A stretch of 64,000 bases of DNA from assembly GCF_900101465.1 (NCBI RefSeq), contig NZ_FMZM01000001.1, positions 248,001 to 312,000 of the forward strand, in the 5' to 3' direction. Position numbers and translations under genes: made by a program. The notes below the pieces were generated by a model. That model did not search any database. It was not told the origin of the DNA and saw only the letters and a program-made list of their open reading frames with translations. Numbering within the stretch: the first letter of the stretch is position 1; each line of letters starts with the position of its first letter. The DNA is from Nocardioides lianchengensis (lineage in GTDB: Bacteria; Actinomycetota; Actinomycetes; Propionibacteriales; Nocardioidaceae). Shown here in pieces: positions 22,606-36,042 of this stretch.

Positions 22606-23388
22606 GTGCGGACCGACGAGGTGCTGACCCTGCTCCAGGACGCGGCGGCCGAGGTGATCGAGCCGCGGTTCCGGGCGCTGGCCGACGACCAGGTCGACGA
22701 GAAGGGCCCGGGCGACCTCGTCACCGTCGCCGACCGCGAGGCGGAGGTGCTGATCACCGCGGCGCTGACCGACGCCTACCCGGACGCGCTGGTGCTGGGG
22801 GAGGAGGCCGCCGCGTCCGACCCGGGGCTGCTGGAGCGCTTCCAGGCGGCCGAGCACGCGTTCACGGTCGACCCCGTCGACGGCACGCGCAACTTCGTGC
22901 ACGGCTCGCCCGACCACGCCGTGATGGCCGCCGAGCTGCGGGGTGGGGTCGTCGTACGGAGCTGGATCTGGCAGCCGCAGCACCGCGTCGCCTACGTCGC
23001 CGAGCGGGGCGCCGGCGCCTGGCGCGACGGCGTACGGCTCGAGCGGCCGCCGCTGGGCGAGGACCTGCGCGGCATCACCTCGAGACGCAGCTGGCTCGGC
23101 CGCGCGCTCGGCACCCTGCGCAAGCTGGAGACCACCTGGGTCTGCTGCGGCGTGGACTACCCGAAGCTGGTCGAGGGCGACGCCGACTACGTGCTCTACC
23201 GCGGGACCAAGCCCTGGGACCACGCGCCCGGCTCGCTGCTGCTCACCGAGGCCGGCGGCTTCGTCGGCACCTTCTCCGGCGAGCCGTACGACGCCCGCGC
23301 GCCCCTGCCGTCCGGCCTGGTCGCGGCCGCGGACCGGCCGACCTACGACCTGGTCCAGGGACTGCTGGGCGCGCTGCCCGGCCTCTGA
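22606..23388 (+). CDS. Inositol monophosphatase-family phosphatase
   Basis: Li+-sensitive-type Mg2+-dependent phosphatase fold, 260 aa. Metal-site motifs are GPGDLVTVADREAE, LGEEAA, DPVDGTRNFVHG and the late PWDHAPGSLLLTEAGG. Substrate could be inositol phosphate, histidinol phosphate or another sugar phosphate; sequence alone does not decide. The start is GTG at 22606. It lies between two ECF/sensor systems, divergent from one and convergent with the other, and is probably not part of either. Confidence 0.9.
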   Translation: MRTDEVLTLLQDAAAEVIEPRFRALADDQVDEKGPGDLVTVADREAEVLITAALTDAYPDALVLGEEAAASDPGLLERFQAAEHAFTVDPVDGTRNFVHGSPDHAVMAAELRGGVVVRSWIWQPQHRVAYVAERGAGAWRDGVRLERPPLGEDLRGITSRRSWLGRALGTLRKLETTWVCCGVDYPKLVEGDADYVLYRGTKPWDHAPGSLLLTEAGGFVGTFSGEPYDARAPLPSGLVAAADRPTYDLVQGLLGALPGL

Positions 23389-23425
23389 CGCAGCGCCTGG
23401 GCAGCGTCTGACGCAGGGGCGTCCG

Positions 23426-25270
23426 TCAGCTGCCAGGGCGGGGCAGCCGGCTCAGCCGGGTCAGGGCGCGCTCGGCCAGGGCGACGAAGTCGTCGTCGCT
23501 CATCCGCACGTCCGCGGTGGGCACGAAGCTGATCTGGGCGACCGAGGTGCCGGTGCGCAGGATGGCCATCCGGAACTCCACCGACTGGTCGTCGGAGACC
23601 TCGGTGGTGATCCGCCAGACGGTGAGGTCCTCGCCGTCCTCGCGGCGGTCGGTGATCCGGCTGACGTCGGTGCCGAGGTCCTCCTCCGGGCAGGTCCGCA
23701 TCGCCTCGCGGACGTCCTCGACGAAGGCCCGCGCCCGCTGGGGACCCAGCGCGCCCACGGTCTGGGTGAGCCCGAACTCCGCGGGCAGCCGCGCCTCCGG
23801 GACCAGGAACGTGCGGGTGAGATTGCTCGACCAGCCCCGGCCGCGGAACTCCGCGCCGTCGCACCGGGTCGCGGCCAGGTTGGTGCGGGCCAGACGGGGC
23901 TCGGTGCCGGCCCAGGTACGGCGCCGGACGTCGCTCAGCGGCGGCAGGTCGACGACGTCGAGCATCGCGGGCACCACCCCGACCGGCAGCGGGTCCATCG
24001 GCTCCAACCGCGGCGCGACGCCGCAGCCGCCGGCGTCGGGGAGCGTGCACAGGTCGCCCACGGCGGCGCTGAGCAGCTTGGCGGCCGGGCGGGCGCGGGC
24101 CTCGTCGTCGGAGGCGACCGTGGTGAAGGTCGTGGTCGTCAGCTGCCCGGTGCGGGCGACCGCGGCGACGTAGGTGGCCTCGCCGGCCCCCCAGCGGCGC
24201 AGCGTCAGCAGCACCGCCTCGTCGCCGACCCCGGTCACCCGCTGCGTGGTCAGCAGCTGGGTGCGCGGGTCGGAGCAGCCGGCGAACCAGCGCAGGGTGG
24301 TGCGGAAAGCCCGGTGGGCGGCCCGCTCGGAGGCGGAGGCCTCGGCCAGCTGGACGGTGGTGCGCGCGGGCTCGCGGCGCTGCGGGGCGGCCGCGAAGTC
24401 GCGGACCAGGGCGACCGAGCTGCGGGCGTCGGCGTACCGCTCGCGCTGGCAGGGGAGCACCAGCCCGTCGCCCGCGCTGTTGTCGTGGGTCGTCCCGACC
24501 GCCCAGGGTCGGCCGGGGACGCTCGCGTCGACCTGGGCGGCGGTGAGCAGGGCGTCCTCGGAGAGCGCCGGGGGCGGCGGGGGCTCGGGCTGCGGGTCCG
24601 GCTCGTCGGACGACGAGACCAGGCCACGGTCGAGGGTCGGCCGGACGCCGCCGCCGTCGGTGACGGCCGTGCCGGTCAGGACCAGGGCGGCGACGGCGGC
24701 GACGACCCCCACCGTCGTGTGGGTACGCCGGCGCGTTGCCCCGGCCCGCCGCAGGATCGAGGCCCGGGGCAGCCGGACCTCCCCGACGGCCTCGGCGAGC
24801 GGGGCGAAGAGCGTGCGGGCCACCGGGGTGCCGAGGTCGAGGTGGATGGCCAGCTGGGAGGTGGCGGTCTGCAGCTCGCGCTCGGCGTCCTCGCGGGTCA
24901 GCCCGACCTCGCGGGCGAAGTCGGCGAGGGTCCCGCTGGCGAGCACGGTGAGCAGCAGGATCTTGCGCTGGTCGACGCTCAGCTTGCCCAGTGCGTCGAG
25001 GGTGGCCCGGACCTCGGGGGACAGGCCCTTCTCGCGGTGCCAGAGGCGTGCGGTGTGCCGGCGCTGCGCGTGGGCCCAGGCGATCGGGCGGATCCAGGCC
25101 TCCGGGTCACCGTGGCGGGTGGCCTTGCGCCAGTGGTGCCACGCGACGACGAACGCGTCGCGGACGGCGGCCCGGGCGGCCGAGAGGTCGCCCGTGAGCG
25201 CGTAGGTCTGCAGCAGCAGCCTGGTCCGGGCGTCCTGGTAGCACGCGTCGAACTCGTCGGGGTCCCTCAT
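23426..25270 (-). CDS. Fusion of ECF sigma-like domain, membrane helix and tandem sensor domains
   Basis: Protein of 614 aa with unusual architecture. Residues 5-70 are a sigma region 2 (FDACYQDARTRLLLQTYALTGDLSAARAAVRDAFVVAW). Residues 97-145 are a diverged region 4 (LSVDQRKILLLTVLASGTLADFAREVGLTREDAERELQ) lacking the GTVKSRLSRG recognition helix signature. An Arg-rich patch and one membrane helix (187-203) follow, then a Pro/acidic linker and two related extracytoplasmic domains (about 230-400 and 420-610), each with a helix ending in a Cys (LRWFAGCSD, REAMRTCPEED). It is related to the adjacent split pair at 21163-22480. A membrane-tethered transcription factor or DNA-inactive sensor are both possible. 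Confidence 0.82.
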   Translation of the reverse strand: MRDPDEFDACYQDARTRLLLQTYALTGDLSAARAAVRDAFVVAWHHWRKATRHGDPEAWIRPIAWAHAQRRHTARLWHREKGLSPEVRATLDALGKLSVDQRKILLLTVLASGTLADFAREVGLTREDAERELQTATSQLAIHLDLGTPVARTLFAPLAEAVGEVRLPRASILRRAGATRRRTHTTVGVVAAVAALVLTGTAVTDGGGVRPTLDRGLVSSSDEPDPQPEPPPPPALSEDALLTAAQVDASVPGRPWAVGTTHDNSAGDGLVLPCQRERYADARSSVALVRDFAAAPQRREPARTTVQLAEASASERAAHRAFRTTLRWFAGCSDPRTQLLTTQRVTGVGDEAVLLTLRRWGAGEATYVAAVARTGQLTTTTFTTVASDDEARARPAAKLLSAAVGDLCTLPDAGGCGVAPRLEPMDPLPVGVVPAMLDVVDLPPLSDVRRRTWAGTEPRLARTNLAATRCDGAEFRGRGWSSNLTRTFLVPEARLPAEFGLTQTVGALGPQRARAFVEDVREAMRTCPEEDLGTDVSRITDRREDGEDLTVWRITTEVSDDQSVEFRMAILRTGTSVAQISFVPTADVRMSDDDFVALAERALTRLSRLPRPGS

Positions 25271-25286
25271 GGCCCGACCACGGTAC

Positions 25287-25310
25287 GCGACGGCGTGGCA
25301 ACGCCGTCGC
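25287..25310. promoter_or_regulatory. Perfect 10-bp inverted repeat in a divergent promoter region
   Basis: GCGACGGCGT-GGCA-ACGCCGTCGC lies between the fused sigma/sensor gene (17 bp from its start) and the perM-like gene (31 bp before its start). It could be an operator for both genes or a 5'-UTR hairpin of the sigma-like gene. Confidence 0.5.
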
Positions 25311-25340
25311 CCCGGACGCTCCGGTCATGATGGATCGACC

Positions 25341-26591
25341 ATGACCTCCGTGCTCCCTCACCGGCCCGACGCGACCCGTGCCCGGGACGACCTGCGGCAC
25401 CGTCGCCCGCTCGTCCTGCTGGCGACGCTCGGTGGCGCGACCGCCGCGGCCGCGACCCTGGTCGTCTGCCTGGGGGCCGGGGTGGCGGGCTGGTTCCTCA
25501 CCGATGCCGGTGCCCACGGGGAGCCGCGCGACGCGCTGCGGGTCGGTGCCCTGGGCTGGCTGATGGGTCACGGCTCGGGCGTGCACGTGCAGGGCACGCC
25601 GGTGACCGCCGTACCCCTGGCGCTGACGCTGGTGGTGGCGTGGACGATCTGGCGGGTCGCGACCCGGGTCGGCGACGCCGTGTCCGGCCACGGACCCGAC
25701 GCCGACGCCATCGCCGACGGCGAGCGCGACTGGACGGTGCCGGCGGCGACCGGGCTGTTCGCCCTCGGGTACGCCGTCGTGGTGGTCGGCACCCACGCGG
25801 TCGCCGCCACCCCCGCGACCGACCCCTCGCTGGTCCGCCCGCTGCTGTGGACGGTCCTGCTGTGCGGCCTCGTGGGCGGGTCTGCGGTCGCCGTCGGCTC
25901 GGGGCGCGCGGCGATCTGGGCCTCGTTCCTCCCGGTCGCGCTGCGCGAGGCCGCCGCCACCTGCCGCCGGATCCTGCTCGGCTGGGCACTGGTCGCCGGC
26001 CTCGTGCTGCTCGCCGCGCTGATCGTCGACCTCGACACCGCCGTGAACGTGATGTCGCAGCTCCACACCGACGCGGGCGACGCGACCCTCTTCACCCTGC
26101 TCAGCGCCACCGTGGTGCCCAACGCGGTGATCTTCTCCGGCTCCTACCTGCTCGGGCCGGGCTTCGCCGTCGGCGTCGGCACGCTGGTCTCGCCGTCGGC
26201 CGTCGCGCTCGGCCCGCTGCCGATGTTCCCGCTGCTGGCCGCGCTGCCCGACGCCGGGACACCGCCGGTCTGGACGGCGTACCTGATGCTCCTGCCGCCG
26301 CTGGTCGCGCTGGTCGCGACCATGCGCTCGCAGCGGCTGGCCCCGACGACCCGCTGGGACGAGGGCATCATCCGCGGGCTGGCCGGTGGCGTCCTGGCCG
26401 GCCTGATCTTCGGCGTCCTCGCGGCGCTCGCCGGTGGCGCCGTCGGGCCGGGTCGGATGGCCGAGGTCGGGCCGCTCGTGCTCGACACCACCGTGTACGC
26501 CGTGACCGCGTTCGGCCTCGGCGGCCTGCTCGGCGGGGTGCTCGCGACCGCGCTGCAGCGACGCCGCGCCCGCCGCGACGCCATGCCCTAG
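25341..26591 (+). CDS. PerM-like / DUF6350 integral membrane protein
   Basis: Polytopic membrane protein of 416 aa with eight to ten helices and few charged loops. It sits directly before purN and purH and downstream of sucCD, where I recall perM (Rv0955), a cell-division-related membrane protein, in M. tuberculosis; assignment rests on this position, size and topology rather than on a motif. ATG at 25341 (MTSVLPHRPDATRARDD) is preferred because the alternative at 25269 would overlap the divergent sigma-like gene. purN begins within 11 bp of its stop, suggesting co-transcription. Confidence 0.8.
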   Translation: MTSVLPHRPDATRARDDLRHRRPLVLLATLGGATAAAATLVVCLGAGVAGWFLTDAGAHGEPRDALRVGALGWLMGHGSGVHVQGTPVTAVPLALTLVVAWTIWRVATRVGDAVSGHGPDADAIADGERDWTVPAATGLFALGYAVVVVGTHAVAATPATDPSLVRPLLWTVLLCGLVGGSAVAVGSGRAAIWASFLPVALREAAATCRRILLGWALVAGLVLLAALIVDLDTAVNVMSQLHTDAGDATLFTLLSATVVPNAVIFSGSYLLGPGFAVGVGTLVSPSAVALGPLPMFPLLAALPDAGTPPVWTAYLMLLPPLVALVATMRSQRLAPTTRWDEGIIRGLAGGVLAGLIFGVLAALAGGAVGPGRMAEVGPLVLDTTVYAVTAFGLGGLLGGVLATALQRRRARRDAMP

Positions 26592-26601
26592 AGTGCCGCC
26601 C

Positions 26602-27219
26602 GTGCCAGACGAACCCGCCGCCATCGTCGTCCTCGTGTCGGGGTCCGGCACCAACCTCCAGGCCCTGATCGAGGCCTGCCGGGACCCCGCGTACGGCGCC
26701 CGCGTCGTCGCCGTCGGCGCCGACCGCGACGGGATCGAGGCGCTGGCCCGGGCCGAGCGCGCCGGGATCCCGACGTTCGTGCTGAAGGTCGCCGACTTCG
26801 GGACCCGCGAGGAGTGGGACGCGGCGATGGCCGGCGCCGTCGCGGCGTGGGACCCCGACCTCATCGTCTCCGCGGGCTTCATGAAGCTCGCGGGTCCGAC
26901 CTTCCTCGCCCTCTACGGCGGCAAGTACGTCAACAGCCACCCGGCGCTGCTCCCGGCGTTCCCGGGCATGCACGGCGCCGAGGACGCGCTGTCGTACGGC
27001 GTGAAGATCACCGGCGCGACCCTCTTCGTCGTCGACCCGGGCGTCGACACCGGGCCGATCATCGCGCAGACCGCCGTCCCGGTGGAGGACTACGACACCG
27101 TCGAGACCCTGCACGAGCGGATCAAGGTCGCCGAGCGGACGATGCTCGTGGAGACCCTCGGCCGGATGGCCCGCGAGGGGTTCACGGTCGAGGGACGCCG
27201 GGTCCGCTACGGCCGGTAG
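26602..27219 (+). CDS. purN: Phosphoribosylglycinamide formyltransferase
   Basis: GAR transformylase, third step of purine synthesis, using 10-formyl-THF; 205 aa. The N-terminus has VVLVSGSGTNLQALIEACRD (phosphate loop), the middle the catalytic Asn-His in VNSHPALLPAFPGMHG, and then VDPGVDTGPIIAQ with the catalytic Asp. Two GTG starts are close (26593 and 26602); I take the second, which gives MPDEPAAIVVLVSGSG, but cannot exclude the first. It is followed by the ZTP riboswitch and purH. Confidence 0.95.
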   Translation: MPDEPAAIVVLVSGSGTNLQALIEACRDPAYGARVVAVGADRDGIEALARAERAGIPTFVLKVADFGTREEWDAAMAGAVAAWDPDLIVSAGFMKLAGPTFLALYGGKYVNSHPALLPAFPGMHGAEDALSYGVKITGATLFVVDPGVDTGPIIAQTAVPVEDYDTVETLHERIKVAERTMLVETLGRMAREGFTVEGRRVRYGR

Positions 27220-27225
27220 ACTGCT

Positions 27226-27302
27226 CTCCACACGACTGGCGCAGGTGGGTGACCACCAGGGAGTGAACGCGGGAGCATCGACCGCCTGGGTGCCCCGACC
27301 GC
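27226..27302 (+). ncRNA. ZTP (pfl) riboswitch upstream of purH
   Basis: The 110-nt purN-purH gap holds the conserved pfl/ZTP motif elements in order: CGACTGGCG (27233-27241), a hairpin GGTGGGTGACCACC (27244-27257), GGGAGTG, then a variable stretch and CCGCCTGGGTGC (27282-27293), which forms the pseudoknotted 3' part. ZTP riboswitches respond to ZMP/ZTP, which builds up when 10-formyl-THF is short, and typically control purH, folD and related genes (known). The purH start is about 30 nt downstream. Boundaries are approximate. Confidence 0.88.
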
Positions 27303-27329
27303 CCCAGCCCCACCCCTCAGGAGCGTTCC

Positions 27330-28889
27330 GTGTCTGAAGCCCGTGTCCCGATCAAGCGCGCGCTGGTCTCCGTCTACGACAAGTCCGGTCTCGAGGACCT
27401 CGTCCGCGGCCTGCACGAGGCCGGCGTCGCGCTGGTCTCGACCGGCGGCTCGGCCGCCCTCATCGAGGGCCTCGGCCTGCCGGTCACCAAGGTCGAGGAC
27501 CTGACCGGCTTCCCCGAGTGCCTCGACGGCCGCGTGAAGACCCTGCACCCGCGCGTGCACGCCGGCATCCTGGCCGACCGTCGCCTCGACTCCCACGTCG
27601 CCCAGCTGGCCGACCTCGGTGTCGAGCCGTTCGACCTGGTCGTGTCCAACCTCTACCCGTTCACCCAGACCGTCGCCTCGGGCGCGGGCCCGGACGAGTG
27701 CGTCGAGCAGATCGACATCGGTGGCCCCTCGATGGTCCGGGCGGCCGCCAAGAACCACCCCTCGGTCGCCATCGTGACCTCCCCGGAGCGCTACGCCGAC
27801 GTGCTGGCCGCGGTCGCCGACGGCGGCTTCACCCTGGCCCAGCGCCAGACCCTGGCCGCGGAGGCGTTCGTGCACACCGCGTCGTACGACGTCGCCGTGG
27901 CGTCGTGGATGGGCAACGTGCTGACCGACTCCTCCGCGGGCACCGGATTCCCGGCCTGGGCCGGCGCGACCTGGGAGAAGAAGGCGGTGCTGCGCTACGG
28001 CGAGAACCCGCACCAGCCCGCCGCGCTCTACGTCTCCGCGCAGGGCGGTGGCCTGGCCGCCGCCGAGCAGCTGCACGGCAAGGAGATGTCCTACAACAAC
28101 TACGTCGACACCGACGCGGCCCGCCGCGCCGCCAACGACTTCGCCGAGCCGGCGGTGGCGATCATCAAGCACGCCAACCCGTGCGGCATCGCGGTCGGCG
28201 CCGACGTCGCCGAGGCCCACCGGCGCGCGCACGCCTGCGACCCGGTCTCCGCCTTCGGCGGCGTGATCGCGGTCAACCGGCCGGTCTCGGTCGAGCTGGC
28301 CCAGCAGGTCTCCGAGGTCTTCACCGAGGTGATCGTCGCGCCGTCGTACGACGAGGGCGCGGTCGAGGTGCTCCAGGGCAAGAAGAACATCCGCATCCTC
28401 GTGGCCCCCGCGGACGGGGGCGCGGCGGTCGAGACCCGCCCGATCAGCGGCGGCCTGCTCATGCAGCACGTGGACCACGTCGACGCCGAGGGCGACGACC
28501 CGGCGACCTGGACGCTGGCCACCGGCGAGGCGGCCTCGCCGGAGGTCCTCGCCGACCTGGCCTTCGCCTGGAAGGCCTGCCGCGCGGTGAAGTCCAACGC
28601 GATCCTGCTCGCCAAGGACGGCGCCTCGGTCGGCGTCGGCATGGGCCAGGTCAACCGGGTCGACTCCTGCAAGCTCGCCGTCCAGCGGGCGGGGGAGCGC
28701 GCGGTCGGCTCGGTCGCCGCCTCCGATGCCTTCTTCCCCTTCGAGGACGGCCCGCAGATCCTCATCGACGCCGGCGTCGCCGCGATCGTGCAGCCCGGCG
28801 GCTCGGTCCGCGACGAGCTGACGATCGAGGCCGCCAAGGCGGCGGGCGTGACCATGTACTTCACCGGCACCCGCCACTTCGCGCACTAG
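27330..28889 (+). CDS. purH: Bifunctional AICAR transformylase / IMP cyclohydrolase
   Basis: Last two steps of IMP synthesis; 519 aa. The N-terminal IMP cyclohydrolase domain shows [32 protein letters not shown] and [15 protein letters not shown]. The C-terminal AICAR transformylase has [13 protein letters not shown], the catalytic Lys-His in [13 protein letters not shown], and [10 protein letters not shown]. The start is GTG at 27330 with AGGAG upstream. Expression is probably controlled by the riboswitch immediately upstream. ZMP, the riboswitch ligand, is this enzyme's own substrate. Confidence 0.97.
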   Translation: MSEARVPIKRALVSVYDKSGLEDLVRGLHEAGVALVSTGGSAALIEGLGLPVTKVEDLTGFPECLDGRVKTLHPRVHAGILADRRLDSHVAQLADLGVEPFDLVVSNLYPFTQTVASGAGPDECVEQIDIGGPSMVRAAAKNHPSVAIVTSPERYADVLAAVADGGFTLAQRQTLAAEAFVHTASYDVAVASWMGNVLTDSSAGTGFPAWAGATWEKKAVLRYGENPHQPAALYVSAQGGGLAAAEQLHGKEMSYNNYVDTDAARRAANDFAEPAVAIIKHANPCGIAVGADVAEAHRRAHACDPVSAFGGVIAVNRPVSVELAQQVSEVFTEVIVAPSYDEGAVEVLQGKKNIRILVAPADGGAAVETRPISGGLLMQHVDHVDAEGDDPATWTLATGEAASPEVLADLAFAWKACRAVKSNAILLAKDGASVGVGMGQVNRVDSCKLAVQRAGERAVGSVAASDAFFPFEDGPQILIDAGVAAIVQPGGSVRDELTIEAAKAAGVTMYFTGTRHFAH

Positions 28890-28918
28890 GCACGGCGGAG
28901 CCGGGCCGCGAGTGCGCG

Positions 28919-28971
28919 GGTCGAGCGAGCGCTCCGACTGAGGGACGAAGTCGGAACGCGCGTGTCGAGAC
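28919..28971 (+). repeat. REP-like hairpin repeat, copy C
   Basis: Same family as 16982-17322: ends GGTCGAGCGAG and GTGTCGAGAC, loop GAGGGACGA. Here the arms are CTCCGACT and AGTCGGAA instead of GCGCGACT and AGTCGCGA, so the changed bases change together. It occupies the purH-folD gap. Confidence 0.8.
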
Positions 28972-29017
28972 ATCAGTAAGACGAGAAGCAGCAGCAACCC
29001 TGACAGGATTGAACGCG

Positions 29018-29872
29018 ATGACTGCACAGAAGCTCGACGGCAGCGCCACGCTGAAGACCATCAAGCTCGAGCTCGCCGAGCGCGTGGCCCGGCTCCAGGA
29101 GCAGGGGATCGTCCCGGGCCTCGGGACCGTGCTGGTCGGCGACGACCCGGGCTCGCACTGGTACGTCGGCGCCAAGCACAAGGACTGCGCCGAGATCGGG
29201 ATCGAGTCGATCCGGGTCGACCTGCCCGCGACCGCCACCCAGGCCGAGGTCGAGGCCGAGATCGACCGGCTCAACGCCGATCCGTCGTGCACGGGCTTCC
29301 TCATCCAGCAGCCGACCGGGCTGGACGAGTTCGCGCTGCTCTCGCGCGTCGACCCCGACAAGGACGTCGACGGCCTGCACCCGGTCAGCCTCGGCCGCCT
29401 GGTGCTGGGCGAGACCGGCTCGCTGCCCTGCACCCCGATCGGCTGCATCGAGCTGCTGCGCCGCCACGGCGTCGAGCTCAACGGGGCCGAGGTGGTCGTG
29501 GTCGGTCGCGGCCTGACCGTCGGCCGGCCGATGGGCCTGCTGCTCACCCGCCGCAGCGAGAACTCCACCGTCACGCTGTGCCACACCGGCACCCGCGACC
29601 TGGCTGCCCACACCCGCCAGGCGGACGTGGTGGTGGCCGCGGCCGGCGTACCCGGGATCATCACCGCCGACATGGTGAAGCCCGGTGCGGCCGTCCTCGA
29701 CGTGGGCGTCTCGCGCGTCGACGGCAAGATCGCCGGCGACGTCGACCCCGGCGTCTGGGACGTCGCGGGCTGGGTGTCCCCGAACCCGGGCGGGGTGGGT
29801 CCGATGACCCGCGCCATGCTGCTGTCCAACATCGTGTCGATGGCCGAGCAGTCGGCCGCGGCGTCCGCCTGA
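29018..29872 (+). CDS. folD: Methylenetetrahydrofolate dehydrogenase / cyclohydrolase
   Basis: Bifunctional FolD, interconverting 5,10-methylene-THF and 10-formyl-THF, 284 aa. Family motifs are the catalytic YVGAKHKDC (Tyr and Lys), [10 protein letters not shown] and the NADP-binding [17 protein letters not shown], which differs from the common GRSxIVGxP form. The ATG at 29018 follows the REP-like element. With purN and purH nearby it supplies the formyl donor they consume. Confidence 0.95.
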   Translation: MTAQKLDGSATLKTIKLELAERVARLQEQGIVPGLGTVLVGDDPGSHWYVGAKHKDCAEIGIESIRVDLPATATQAEVEAEIDRLNADPSCTGFLIQQPTGLDEFALLSRVDPDKDVDGLHPVSLGRLVLGETGSLPCTPIGCIELLRRHGVELNGAEVVVVGRGLTVGRPMGLLLTRRSENSTVTLCHTGTRDLAAHTRQADVVVAAAGVPGIITADMVKPGAAVLDVGVSRVDGKIAGDVDPGVWDVAGWVSPNPGGVGPMTRAMLLSNIVSMAEQSAAASA

Positions 29873-29884
29873 GATCGAGCCCGC

Positions 29885-30304
29885 GTGAGCGACCCCGGCG
29901 TACCGCCGTCCGAGCAGCCGGAGGAGACCCCTGTCCCGACGCCGGACGAGGTCGCCGCGGAGCTCGCCGCGGCCGAGGCGGGGGACGGGGTCGGACCCGA
30001 CGAGTCGGGGGAGCCCGACGACACCCGCCGCTACCCCTCGACGATCGGCGGGGCGTTCTACCTGCTCGTGCTGCTCGCGACCGGCGTCGGCCTCGGCATC
30101 GTCTGGTCCGGCAACTGGCGGCTCGGGGTGCAGTGGATGGCGGGGGCGCTCATCGTGGCTGCGGCGGTGCGCCTGGTGCTGCCCCGCCGCGACGCCGGCA
30201 TGCTCGCCGTCCGCCACCGGCTCTTCGACTGCGTCCTGCTCGGCGGCGTGGGCGTCGCGCTGATCTTCCTGGCCCAGACGATCCCGGACCAGCCGGGGTT
30301 CTGA
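29885..30304 (+). CDS. DUF3017-family membrane protein
   Basis: Protein of 139 aa: an acidic, Pro-rich cytosolic N-terminus of about 55 residues, then three membrane helices (GGAFYLLVLLATGVGLGIVW, LGVQWMAGALIVAAAVRLVL, LFDCVLLGGVGVALIFLAQ). The size, topology and position 12 bp after folD match the actinobacterial DUF3017 family. Start GTG at 29885. Function unknown. Confidence 0.85.
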   Translation: MSDPGVPPSEQPEETPVPTPDEVAAELAAAEAGDGVGPDESGEPDDTRRYPSTIGGAFYLLVLLATGVGLGIVWSGNWRLGVQWMAGALIVAAAVRLVLPRRDAGMLAVRHRLFDCVLLGGVGVALIFLAQTIPDQPGF

Positions 30305-30308
30305 GGGG

Positions 30309-30415
30309 GCCGGTGAGTTTTATCGGCTAGCCGATAAAACTCACGCCTGGACGACAAAGCTTCGTCGTCCAGGCGTGAGGTCCGTCGGCCAGCCGATGAA
30401 ACTCTCACCGGCCGG
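30309..30415. terminator. Compound nested palindrome between DUF3017 gene and mdh
   Basis: A perfect 32-bp palindrome (30313-30344, arms GTGAGTTTTATCGGC) is followed directly by a 38-bp near-perfect one (30341-30378, arms TCACGCCTGGACGAC around AAGCTT). A third segment (30384-30415) is a diverged complement of the first, so the whole block can also fold as one large stem with the second palindrome at its tip. It fills the gap between convergent genes and probably terminates both. Confidence 0.85.
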
Positions 30416-30425
30416 TCGCGGGCGG

Positions 30426-31412
30426 CTAGATCAGGCCGAGCTCGGTGACCGCGGCGCGCTCCTCGGCGAGCTCGTCGGTCGACGCCGCGATCCGGCCGCG
30501 GGAGAACTCGTCGATCTCGAGGCCCTCGACGATCGACCAGTCGCCGCCGGAGGTGGTGACCGGGAACGAGGAGATCAGGCCCTCGGGTACGCCGTACTCG
30601 CCCTGCGAGCGGACGGCCATCGAGACCCAGTCGCCCTCGGCGGAGCCGAAGAGCCAGTCGCGCGCGGCGTCGATGGTGGCGGACGCGGCGGAGGCGGCCG
30701 AGGAGGAGCCGCGGGCGTCGATGATGGCGGCACCGCGCTTGGCGACGGTGGGGATGAAGGTGCTCTCGAGCCACTCCTGGTCGCCCACGACCTCGGCGGC
30801 GTTGCGGCCGGCGACCTCGGCGTGGAAGAGGTCGGGGTACTGGGTGGCCGAGTGGTTGCCCCAGATGGTCATCTTCGTGATGTCGGTGACGGGTGCCCCG
30901 GTCTTGGCCGCGAGCTGGGAGATCGCCCGGTTGTGGTCGAGGCGGGTGAGCGCCGAGAACCGCTCCTGCGGGATGTCGGGGGCGTTCGACATCGCGATCA
31001 GGGCGTTGGTGTTGGCGGGGTTGCCGGTGACGCCGATGCGTACGTCGGACGCCGCCACCTTGTTGAGAGCCTTGCCCTGGGCGGTGAAGATCGCGCCGTT
31101 GGCCGAGAGCAGGTCGCTCCGCTCCATGCCGGGGCCGCGGGGGCGGGCGCCGACGAGGAGGGCGAGGTTGACGCCGTCAAAGATCTTCTCGGCGTCGTCG
31201 CCGATCTCGACGCCGGCGAGGTTCGGGAACGCGCAGTCGTCGAGCTCCATCACGACCCCCTCGAGCGCCTTCAGCGCCGGCGTGATCTCCAGCAGGCGCA
31301 GCTCGATCGGCCGGTCGCCCGCCAGGGCGCCGCTCGCGAGGCGGAAGAGGAGGCTGTAGCCGATCTGGCCGGCGGCGCCGGTGACGGCGACCTTCAGGGG
31401 GGCAGTGCTCAC
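30426..31412 (-). CDS. mdh: Malate dehydrogenase (NAD)
   Basis: TCA-cycle enzyme, 328 aa, of the type found in Actinobacteria (cytosolic-MDH-like). [17 protein letters not shown] is the NAD loop; [15 protein letters not shown] carries the substrate arginines of the mobile loop; [11 protein letters not shown] and [10 protein letters not shown] (catalytic His) follow. The start is GTG at 31412 ([12 protein letters not shown]). It is convergent with DUF3017 across the compound palindrome and divergent from a lipoprotein gene. Confidence 0.97.
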   Translation of the reverse strand: MSTAPLKVAVTGAAGQIGYSLLFRLASGALAGDRPIELRLLEITPALKALEGVVMELDDCAFPNLAGVEIGDDAEKIFDGVNLALLVGARPRGPGMERSDLLSANGAIFTAQGKALNKVAASDVRIGVTGNPANTNALIAMSNAPDIPQERFSALTRLDHNRAISQLAAKTGAPVTDITKMTIWGNHSATQYPDLFHAEVAGRNAAEVVGDQEWLESTFIPTVAKRGAAIIDARGSSSAASAASATIDAARDWLFGSAEGDWVSMAVRSQGEYGVPEGLISSFPVTTSGGDWSIVEGLEIDEFSRGRIAASTDELAEERAAVTELGLI

Positions 31413-31517
31413 GGGGACTCCTAGTCGGTTCTGGTCCGATGACGTATCCGTCTCGGACGCTAGCAGCGGGGGGAGGCCCGCGGCCGGGTGGCTCGGGGCG
31501 TGAGAGATGCTTCCCCC

Positions 31518-36041
<4,524 letters not shown>

Positions 36042-36042
36042 G

